Part shown: piece by piece, positions 34,299 to 41,706 of the stretch
How the letters are laid out: every line of letters begins with the position of its first letter
Numbering within the stretch: the stretch's first letter is position 1
Assembly (NCBI GenBank): GCA_036501535.1
Contig: DASYAE010000157.1
Coordinates: 109,946-173,945 of the forward strand
Length of the DNA: 64,000 bases
From: DASYAE01 sp036501535
GTDB taxonomy: Bacteria; Actinomycetota; Actinomycetes; Streptomycetales; Catenulisporaceae
Reading direction: 5' to 3'
Notes under the pieces: model-generated
What the model saw: only the letters and a program-made list of their open reading frames with translations
The model's database searches: none
Told to the model about the DNA's origin: nothing
Program-made: the position numbers and the translations under genes

Positions 34299-37200
34299 AC
34301 CCGATATTCTGCATATCCGTTGCCGTCGCGCTCGGCAGCCGATTCCTGCACCGTCGCGACGAGCTTGTACCCGCTGTCCGTCTGCAGGGCCGAGACCAGC
34401 GTGCTGTCGAGCCCGGCCGTGACCGTGTAGTCCAGCGCGATGACCTGGAAATAGCCCTGGTGGATCGCCGTGAGGTACGCGTTCGTGCCGGTCACGTACT
34501 GGCCCTGGGAATCCACGAACGCGAACGCGTACGTGTTGTCGAACTGGGTCGGCTCGGCGTCCACGTCGCCGCGCATGTAGTACTCCACCGGCTCGTCGTC
34601 TTCGACGAGGTACGCGGCCCCGGCCTTCTGGTGGTCGCGCAGCACCGCGACCAGCGGGCGCTGGTCCGGCCAGCTGGTGAACAGCTCGTTCGACTGGGTC
34701 AGGCCGATCGCGAGGGACAGGGCGAGCACGCCGATGCCTATCTGGAGCCTGCGGAAGTGCTCGCCGGTCAGGCGGACCAGCGCGTAGCCCGCCAGCGGCG
34801 CGGCGAACAGCATGCCGAAACCCACGTGCTTCTGCAGCGCGACGTCGGTCTCGATGCGTATCTGGTTGGCCGGCGCCAGCAGGGCGGTCCCCACCAGCAG
34901 GAGGCTGACCAGGACGCGGCCGAGGCGCCCCGGCAGCGGTGCGGCGTCGTCCGCGCGGGTCGGCCGGAAGACGTAGTAGAGCGCGCCGATGACGGCCGCG
35001 AAGAAGGGCAGCGCGCCCCACTGCGCCGCCTCGACCAGGACTTTGAGGCGCGGAACGCCGCCCGAGGCGCGTGCGGTGGTGGTTTGCGCGATGCCGTGCA
35101 TGTAGTCGGAGCCGCCCAGCTTGAGCGCGCCGTAGGTGCACGCGCCGACCAGCACGGCCAGGGCGATCGACCGCACGACCGCGCCGCCGCGCCGACCGTA
35201 AACCATCGCACTGATACCCGCCAGCACGATGACGGTCGGCACGAAGAGGAACGCCGCGTACTTCGTGGCCGAGGCCAGCACGACGAGCGGGGCTACCAGG
35301 AGGTAGAAGGGCCATCGGGAGTCCGCGCAGCGCACCACGATCCAGCCGCTGAGCGCGAGCAGGAACAGGGCCGGCGCGTCGTAGGTGGCCAGGCCGCCGA
35401 CGAAGACCGCGGACGGCGTGGTCGCGTAGATCGCGGCGGAGCACAGCGCCACCCGCACGCCGAAGAGCCGTCTGGCGATGAGGTAGAGCAGGCCGGTGGC
35501 GCCGAGCATGAAGAGCAGATTGAGCAGCCGGGCCGCGAAGAGGCCGCCGATCTGGTCGGCGACGGCGCCGAGGACCGGATAGAGGACCGGCGAGCCGGAG
35601 AAGTACAGCGTGAAGTCAGGGATCTGCGCCCCGTCGAGCAGGTGGGCGAGCTCGAGGTGCCCGGAGAAGAGGTAGAGGCCCTCGTCCTCGAACGCCGAGT
35701 TGGTGTTCCGCAGCGTCAGAGTGGACTGGAGCACCATGATGGCGGCCAGCACGCCGTGCCGCGGCCGAGGCCGCAGCGCCGTGCCCAGCCGGCGCAGCAG
35801 CCGCGGCGCGGGCGCCTGACTGGAGTGGCCCCCGGGGGCCGAGGCGGCGCGCAGCTCCTCCAGCCGGGCCTCGGCCTGCGCCGCGGTCAGCGCCTCGCGC
35901 AGCGGGCCCATCTCGACCAGCGCGGTCTCGATGTCGTCGTCGCTCCAGCCCTTCGGCCGGATCAGGACGCCGGTCTCGTCGTAGGGGATGGACTGGCGCC
36001 AGTTCGCGGCGTCCTTCGCGTCCTTCGAGTCCTTGGTGTCTTTCGCCGCTCTGGCCGGCTTCTCGGCCGCGGGCGCCTCGGCGGGCGCGGACGACGCGGC
36101 GCGGGGAGGCGGTGCGGTCTTCGTCCCGCCGGGCTCCGAGCCGTCGCCTGAGCCGCGGTCCGATTCGGCGCCGGTGGTCGTCGCGTCGGCGTCGGGAAGC
36201 GCGGCGAGGCGCGGGTCCGCCCAGACGCCCGCCAGGCCCTTCAGGGCGGGGAGGACCTGAGTCTCGTCCTGGTCGCCGACCGGCGATTTCGGGTCGCGGC
36301 GCACGGAGTGCCCGTTGTCACCCTGTGGGGGGACGCGTATCTCGGCGCCGGGAGCCGGCGCGCCGCCGGAAGCGGCTCGTGCCTTGATACCGGGTCCGCT
36401 CTCGGGCACAGGCCTCATCCAGTGCTCGAAGTCGAAGTCCCGGGCGACGCGCTCCTCGGACTCCCCTGACGAGGGCAGCGGCGACGGCTCGGGCTCGGGT
36501 TCCGGCTTCGGTCGCGCCGGCTGCGGATCGGCCGCGGGCGGCGCCGGCTCCGCGGGCGGCCTGCTGGGCAGGTCGGTATCGAAGCGGGCGGTGAACTGCA
36601 TCGTCGGCGTGAGGTCGGGCGCGGGCGGCGCTGATTGAACCTCTGGCTTCGGCGGTGCCGATCGCGGCTCGTGCTCCGCCTCCGCCTTCGGCTCGGGTGT
36701 CGGCGTCAGCGTCGGTGTCGACGTCGGCGGTGCTGATTCAACCTCAGGCTTCGGCGTCGCCGTGGCCTCAGGGTCGGCTGGTGCGGGCTCGGCTTCGGCC
36801 AGCTTCGGCTCCGGCGCCGGCGGCTTCGTCCGGGCCTCGAAGTCGGCGTGCCGGCCGTGCCGTTCGGCCGGCTCGCTCTCCAGCCCGGTCCGCGGCGGAG
36901 CGGGCAGCCGGTGCCGCGGCCGGGCCGGCATCGTCTTGGCCCAGATCCCCATGCTCTCCGCGGCGTTCTGCTCGGGCTGGCCGGACGCCGTCGGCTGCTG
37001 CGGCGCGGGCGCGGGGGCGGGCTCCGGCTCCGACTCGTCGGCCGCCTCCGCCGGCGCGTCTGTGCCCGTATCTGGGTCCGCCTTCTGCGGCTCCGTCTTC
37101 GCCGCGGGCGCCGGCGCCGGCTCGTCGTCCTTGATCGCCGGCATGAGCGTGGTCTCCGCGTCGGCGTCGGTCGCGGGCCGCGCGGGCTCCTGCCCTGATG

Positions 37201-37300
37201 CGGCCGCCGGGACCCCGTCCGCGGCGTCCGGCTCGGACCGGGTCTCGGCGAAGACCCGGCTGGCGCCGTTCGGCCGACCGGTGAGTTCGCGCTCGATCAT
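34283..37300 (-). CDS. GT-C (PMT/ArnT-like) membrane glycosyltransferase with giant disordered N-terminal tail
   Basis: 1005 aa. Residues 1 to about 510 are cytosolic low complexity rich in Pro, Glu, Ala and Thr with irregular PEPK-x-E-type repeats, and include a small ordered patch (YDETGVLIRPKGWSDDDIET). From about 515 there are roughly 12 helices. The first outer loop contains AFEDEGLYLFSGH, with the acidic D-E pair expected for GT39/GT83-type enzymes that use polyprenyl-phosphate sugars (about residue 535). The last 130 residues form an extracellular domain. It starts four bases before the stop of the GH26 gene, so it is coupled to it. It probably adds a sugar to a polymer or protein outside the membrane; donor and acceptor are unknown. 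Confidence 0.82.
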   Translation of the reverse strand: MIERELTGRPNGASRVFAETRSEPDAADGVPAAASGQEPARPATDADAETTLMPAIKDDEPAPAPAAKTEPQKADPDTGTDAPAEAADESEPEPAPAPAPQQPTASGQPEQNAAESMGIWAKTMPARPRHRLPAPPRTGLESEPAERHGRHADFEARTKPPAPEPKLAEAEPAPADPEATATPKPEVESAPPTSTPTLTPTPEPKAEAEHEPRSAPPKPEVQSAPPAPDLTPTMQFTARFDTDLPSRPPAEPAPPAADPQPARPKPEPEPEPSPLPSSGESEERVARDFDFEHWMRPVPESGPGIKARAASGGAPAPGAEIRVPPQGDNGHSVRRDPKSPVGDQDETQVLPALKGLAGVWADPRLAALPDADATTTGAESDRGSGDGSEPGGTKTAPPPRAASSAPAEAPAAEKPARAAKDTKDSKDAKDAANWRQSIPYDETGVLIRPKGWSDDDIETALVEMGPLREALTAAQAEARLEELRAASAPGGHSSQAPAPRLLRRLGTALRPRPRHGVLAAIMVLQSTLTLRNTNSAFEDEGLYLFSGHLELAHLLDGAQIPDFTLYFSGSPVLYPVLGAVADQIGGLFAARLLNLLFMLGATGLLYLIARRLFGVRVALCSAAIYATTPSAVFVGGLATYDAPALFLLALSGWIVVRCADSRWPFYLLVAPLVVLASATKYAAFLFVPTVIVLAGISAMVYGRRGGAVVRSIALAVLVGACTYGALKLGGSDYMHGIAQTTTARASGGVPRLKVLVEAAQWGALPFFAAVIGALYYVFRPTRADDAAPLPGRLGRVLVSLLLVGTALLAPANQIRIETDVALQKHVGFGMLFAAPLAGYALVRLTGEHFRRLQIGIGVLALSLAIGLTQSNELFTSWPDQRPLVAVLRDHQKAGAAYLVEDDEPVEYYMRGDVDAEPTQFDNTYAFAFVDSQGQYVTGTNAYLTAIHQGYFQVIALDYTVTAGLDSTLVSALQTDSGYKLVATVQESAAERDGNGYAEYRVWAKI

Positions 37301-38388
37301 TTCAGCGACACCGGGTTGAAGCCCATGACCGAGTTCGCCGCCTCGGTGGTGAACTCCGACTGGACGTCGGGCCGGTTCTCCAGTCGCCAGTCCCCGTTGC
37401 GGTCGTAGTCGTACCAGACGAAGCCGATGATGTTCGAATGGTCGAGCACGGTGCTGAACAGCTCATCGACCGAGGCGACCTCGTTCGAGCCGGGTTCGAC
37501 GCCGGTCTCCGCGATGATGATCGGCTTCTGGGTGAACTGGCTGATCTCTTCGATGGTCGGCTCGTAGAGGCTGTCGTAGGTGTTGGGGCCCTCCTGCGTG
37601 AAGTAGCCGGTGATGCCGACCCAGTCCACGTAGGCGTCGCCCGGGTAAAGGGGCTCAAGTTGGACATTGGGCACTGGATAGATGTCGTTCGGGTCCCAGA
37701 TCCAGATCACGTTGGTGGCCCCGGCCGCCACGAACAGGTTGTGGACGTGCTGCCACGCGGCCACGAACTGGGCCGCGGTGGTCTGGCCGGTGCCCCATGT
37801 GTACCAGTTGCCGTTCATCTCGTGGCCGAAGCTCAGCGCCACCGGAACGTTCAGAGTCCTGATGGAGTCGGCCACCTGGGTGATGTACGCGTCGCTGTCG
37901 CCGTCGGCGATCTGGGCGCAGGTTATGGTCGACGACGACGTGCTGGACGTCGTCGACGTCGTGGTGGACGTCGTCGCGGTGCCCGGCTCCCACACCATGA
38001 AGTAGATCGCGCCGTAGTTCCAGGCGTTCTGGGCGGCCTTGGCGTCGAACCCGGTGCCCCAGCCCACGTAGTTGCCCAGGATGTCGGGCGCCTTGCCGAC
38101 CCAGGACTGGAACTGCTTGGCCGGCGTGATCGAGTCCGGCGCGCCGGGGATCTCCAGGCCCATGTACTTCTGCGCGGGATCGAGGAGCGGCTGCACGTTG
38201 TACGCGGGTGTCGGGCTCGGGCTCGGTGCGGCGGCCGAGGACGAGGAGGCGTGCGACGTCGCGGACGCCGTTCCGGAGGCGAGGCCGGGCCAGGACGCGG
38301 CGGATTGCACGGTCCCGCAGCCCGCCGCGCCGAGCGAGACCAGGATCCCCAAGGCGACGAGTGCGGCCGCAGCCGCCCGGCGCCTCAC
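37297..38388 (-). CDS. GH26-like glycanase lipoprotein
   Basis: 363 aa. The GTG at 38388 overlaps the GT2 stop (GTGTGA), giving signal RRRAAAAALVALGILVSLG and lipobox AAGC (Cys 24). A Ser/Ala/Pro linker leads to a TIM-barrel domain with YMGLEIPGAP and the GH26 acid/base site SFGHEMNGNWYTWG (Glu about 190). IIIAETGVEPG carries the nucleophile Glu near 294. GH26 contains beta-mannanases and some beta-glucan or xylan hydrolases. A Thr/Ser run (about residues 139-155) is inserted in the barrel. Coupling to a cellulose-synthase-like GT2 suggests it trims or releases the polymer made by that enzyme, as GH8 or GH6 enzymes do in cellulose operons. Confidence 0.86.
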   Translation of the reverse strand: MRRRAAAAALVALGILVSLGAAGCGTVQSAASWPGLASGTASATSHASSSSAAAPSPSPTPAYNVQPLLDPAQKYMGLEIPGAPDSITPAKQFQSWVGKAPDILGNYVGWGTGFDAKAAQNAWNYGAIYFMVWEPGTATTSTTTSTTSSTSSSTITCAQIADGDSDAYITQVADSIRTLNVPVALSFGHEMNGNWYTWGTGQTTAAQFVAAWQHVHNLFVAAGATNVIWIWDPNDIYPVPNVQLEPLYPGDAYVDWVGITGYFTQEGPNTYDSLYEPTIEEISQFTQKPIIIAETGVEPGSNEVASVDELFSTVLDHSNIIGFVWYDYDRNGDWRLENRPDVQSEFTTEAANSVMGFNPVSLK

Positions 38389-40040
38389 ACCGCCCCCGCG
38401 GCGGCCGGCCGTATGTAGACGCGCGCCGCGGTCGCGGCGTAGAAGAGGCCGGTAGCCAGCAGCACGAAGAAGTTCAGCGCGTTCATGGTGTACATCCGCC
38501 AGAGGCACAGGCCCACCCAGAGCGCCGCCGTCCCGCCGGTCCAGCCGATCATGCCGATCCAGAACCGTTTGCCGCGGCCCTGTTTCTTGGCGCCGGTGCC
38601 CGTGGGCTGCCACCCCATCCGCTTGTTGCGCAGAACGTCGTAGATCGTGAACACGTGCGCCCAGCCGTAGGTCATCCGACAGGCGTAAGCCTCGAGCCGG
38701 TACGGGCATCGATGCCACAGCGGGAAGATGATGCCCGCGTAGGCCAGGCCGGGCACGAGCCAGATCAGCGCCTGCCAGTACATGTCGTGCGGCAGGAACA
38801 GCAGCAGCGCTATCGGTATCGCGGGGGTGAGGAACGTGGCCAGCGCCGTGTGCACATAGTAGAAGAACCCGGACAAATAGCTGAGCCGCACCCGCCAGGG
38901 CAGCGGGGAGCGCCAGAACTTCCGGCTGCCGAGCATGCTCATGTTGCCGGAGCACCACCGGTACTGCTGGTTGACGTACGCGCCGATGTTGTCGGGGCAC
39001 ACCCCCGCGGAGAGCGCGACCGGCAGGTACTTGAGCCGCCAGCCGCGCCGGAACAGGTCGAAGCCGGTGTGCACGTCCTCGGAGTGCTCGATCAGGGTCA
39101 TGCCGCCGTTGTCGTCGAGGGCGGCCCGGCGGTAGACGGCGCAGGTGCCCACGCATATCGCGCCGTCGTACTCGGACATCGAGGTCTGGACACTGCGGTA
39201 GAACAGCTCCTGCACCGCGCCGGCGCCGCGCTCGACCCAGTTCTGCGTCTCCAGCACCCGGAAGAACTGCGGGGTCTGCACGATGCCGAGCGACTCGTCG
39301 GCGTCGAAGTGCGGGAGCACCTCGTCCAGCATGTCGGAGCGGGGCGCGAAGTCGGCGTCGAGCAGCAGGACGAAGTCGCCGTGCGAGATCCGGTAGCCGT
39401 AGAGCAGGTTGCCGGCCTTCTTGTACCAGCCGCGGTCCGGTCGGCCGGCGTAGTTGAAGCCGAAGTCGCGCGCGATGCGCTGCAGGCTCTTGCTGTTGGA
39501 GTCATCGAGGACGTATACGTGCATCGGCCCGCGGTACGAGTGCACCAGCGCGGAGACGTGCGTCCATGTGTTGCGCAGGACTTCTATCGGCTCGCCGCAG
39601 ACCGGCAGCAGCACGTCCACCGAGGGAAAACGCTCCGGATTCCATGCCGCCACCAGTGCTTTGTGCTTGTCCAGGTCGAAATCAGGAGTCGATGCCGTCA
39701 CCGCCGTGGATATGAGGAAATAGACCACGGTGAAGACGAGGAACGGAACGTAAGTCCAGAACCAGGGTGAGACCTCGACCATGCGAACCTGGCTGTAGAC
39801 CAGAAACCCGAAGCTGGTTGTGCCGCCTAAGATCAACAACCACGCATTGCGGTCCACGTACGAGTATTTCTCGGTATCGTCCGGGGGATCGGGCAGCGCG
39901 GGATTCTTCGCACGCACGTCCAGCCTGGACGCGGGCGCCGCCGCGCCGACCCGCGGTCCGCCGGCCTCCGGCGCCGGCACTCCGAGCAGGCCCGACTGCG
40001 CTGCCGCGCCGACAAAGTGGCTCTGTATGAGCTCAGCCAC
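38385..40040 (-). CDS. Cellulose-synthase-like processive glycosyltransferase (GT2)
   Basis: 551 aa from the GTG at 40040, preceded by GGAGGA; an ATG at 40151 with GGGGG would add 37 basic residues. Two N-terminal helices come first, then the GT2 catalytic domain: VDVLLPVCGEP, YVLDDSNSK, LLLDADFAPR (D-x-D), TPQFF, HSEDVHTG with the catalytic Asp, and QQYRWCSGNMSM (Q-x-x-R-W). Four or more C-terminal helices form the translocation channel. There is no PilZ domain, so c-di-GMP control is not indicated. Such enzymes polymerise UDP- or GDP-sugars and extrude the beta-linked chain. The coupled GH26 gene hints at a mannan or glucan. Divergent from the epimerase gene. Confidence 0.9.
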   Translation of the reverse strand: MAELIQSHFVGAAAQSGLLGVPAPEAGGPRVGAAAPASRLDVRAKNPALPDPPDDTEKYSYVDRNAWLLILGGTTSFGFLVYSQVRMVEVSPWFWTYVPFLVFTVVYFLISTAVTASTPDFDLDKHKALVAAWNPERFPSVDVLLPVCGEPIEVLRNTWTHVSALVHSYRGPMHVYVLDDSNSKSLQRIARDFGFNYAGRPDRGWYKKAGNLLYGYRISHGDFVLLLDADFAPRSDMLDEVLPHFDADESLGIVQTPQFFRVLETQNWVERGAGAVQELFYRSVQTSMSEYDGAICVGTCAVYRRAALDDNGGMTLIEHSEDVHTGFDLFRRGWRLKYLPVALSAGVCPDNIGAYVNQQYRWCSGNMSMLGSRKFWRSPLPWRVRLSYLSGFFYYVHTALATFLTPAIPIALLLFLPHDMYWQALIWLVPGLAYAGIIFPLWHRCPYRLEAYACRMTYGWAHVFTIYDVLRNKRMGWQPTGTGAKKQGRGKRFWIGMIGWTGGTAALWVGLCLWRMYTMNALNFFVLLATGLFYAATAARVYIRPAAAGAV

Positions 40041-40319
40041 GTGTACATCCTCCGTGCGATATCGCCGCCACACCCGGCCGGGCCGTGGGGCCCGGGACAA
40101 CCCGCGCTCGTCGGACCGGCGGTTACGTCGGGAACGCAGACGGTGCGTCATGCTACCCCCTTGCGGGCGCCGCCCGCGAGAGATCAAGTCGATATCCGAG
40201 GTTCCTTGAATTCTCGGTGAAGGGCATGCGTAGAATCGCCGAGTCACCGCCGTCTGGCCCGTTGTTTCGCCGGCATGCTGCGGCGAATGAACAACGGTTG
40301 CCTGAAGGGGGTCGCCAGC

Positions 40320-41672
40320 ATGTATGCAGCAGGTTCGGCACTTTCGGAACTCGCCGCCGCCGTCCCGAAAGGGAAGGCAGAGCTGGACAATGAGGACATA
40401 AGGATCCTTTCGAAGCTCACGCGGCAGCTGGTGGCGGAGCGCGCCGGCGCGCCGGCCGAGTACCAACGGTTCCTGGAGATATCGCGGCGCACCATCGCGC
40501 TGCCCGAGCCGGAGACCCGCGCGTGGCTGCAGGGCCGCACCGTCCTGATCACCGGCGGCACCGGCTGCATCGGCTCGATCCTGGCCGGCCAGGTGCTCGG
40601 CCTCGGCCCGAAACGGCTGGTGTGCCTGAGCCGCGGGGAGACCGAGCCGCGATGTCCGGTGCCGGGCACCGAGTACCTGCACGGCGACATCCGCGACCGG
40701 GCCGCGCTCTCCCGGCTGTTCGACGAGGTGCGGCCGGACGTGGTCTTCCACCTCGCCGCGCAGCGCCAGCCGGGGCTGGCCGAGACCGAGGTGCACCGGA
40801 CCCTGACCACGAACGTGTTCGGCACCCGCAACGTGCTCGCCGCCGCGGCCGAGTTCGATGTGCCCGACACCGTCGTCACGTCCACGGGCAAGGCGCTGCG
40901 GCCCTACTCCCCCGACGTGTACGCGGCCTCGAAGCGGGTCGCCGAGTGGATCGCCGCCCGCGCGGCTGCGCGGCCCGGCGGGCGGAAGATCAGCGCCGTG
41001 CGGTTCACGCACGTGGCGGACAACTCGATCATCGCCGGTCGGCTGCGCCGCTGGTGCGAGAGCGGCGTGATCCGGCTGCACGGCGCGGAGATCGAGTTCT
41101 ACGTGCAGTCCGGCGCCGAGGCGGCGCAGCTGCTGATCGCCGGCGGCCTCGGGGCCAGTGACACCGTGCTGCGGATCAACGCGCTGCGCGACCTGGACTG
41201 GCCGGTCAGCCTGCTGGACCTGACCCTCGGCATGATCGCGGAGAGCGGCTCGGAATCCCCGATCTACATCGCCGGCTACGAGGACGGATACGAGCAGTCG
41301 CCGTTCCCCGCGCTGTACGACCCGGCCACCGCCGGAGACGTCAGCCCTCTGATAAACGCGTTCGAGGCGCCGGCCACCGGGCCGAGCCTGTGCGGCCAGG
41401 TCGACTCGTTCGACGCCCCCGCGCCGGGCGACGACGCCGAGGCGCTGGCCCGGCTGGAGCTGCTGGAGGAGGCGTGTGGGCGCACCGCGGACCCGGAGGT
41501 TCTGCGGCCGGTGTTCGAGGAGGTCTGCCTCGCCCTGCTGGACGCGACGATCCGGGACCTGCCGAAGCCGGCGCTGAACCGCGCGCTGCGGTTCACCGCG
41601 CGCAGCGCGACGCCGATCGACCCGGCGCACAACCCGCTCATCGACGCGCTGCGTCGCTGGGCGGACGACTGA
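40320..41672 (+). CDS. NAD-dependent nucleotide-sugar epimerase/dehydratase (CapD/FnlA-like SDR)
   Basis: 450 aa from the ATG at 40320, with GAAGGGGG upstream. A helical leader of about 80 residues precedes the extended SDR domain: VLITGGTGCIGS (NAD loop), LHGDIRDRAALS, VVFHLAAQRQPGLAE, VTSTGKALRP where many members have S-T-D-K-A, then VYAASKR with the Y-x3-K pair. The C-terminal 120 residues are acidic and include a helical region unlike standard members. It probably interconverts a UDP-sugar feeding the adjacent exopolysaccharide operon, from which it diverges over 279 bases. The exact sugar is not evident. Confidence 0.85.
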   Translation: MYAAGSALSELAAAVPKGKAELDNEDIRILSKLTRQLVAERAGAPAEYQRFLEISRRTIALPEPETRAWLQGRTVLITGGTGCIGSILAGQVLGLGPKRLVCLSRGETEPRCPVPGTEYLHGDIRDRAALSRLFDEVRPDVVFHLAAQRQPGLAETEVHRTLTTNVFGTRNVLAAAAEFDVPDTVVTSTGKALRPYSPDVYAASKRVAEWIAARAAARPGGRKISAVRFTHVADNSIIAGRLRRWCESGVIRLHGAEIEFYVQSGAEAAQLLIAGGLGASDTVLRINALRDLDWPVSLLDLTLGMIAESGSESPIYIAGYEDGYEQSPFPALYDPATAGDVSPLINAFEAPATGPSLCGQVDSFDAPAPGDDAEALARLELLEEACGRTADPEVLRPVFEEVCLALLDATIRDLPKPALNRALRFTARSATPIDPAHNPLIDALRRWADD

Positions 41673-41706
41673 TCGGCGCCGGGGCCGGGGCGCGGCGCCC
41701 GCGGCC

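Noticed and set aside
37297..39156. A 619-codon frame suggesting a fusion protein with the GH26 domain
   Set aside because: The N-terminal 250 residues are a shadow of the GT2 gene. The true lipoprotein starts at 38388, with signal peptide and stop/start overlap.
38385..41630. A 1081-codon open frame on the minus strand covering the GT2 gene and beyond
   Set aside because: Only the part below 40040 is coding; above that it is the antisense shadow of the epimerase gene.
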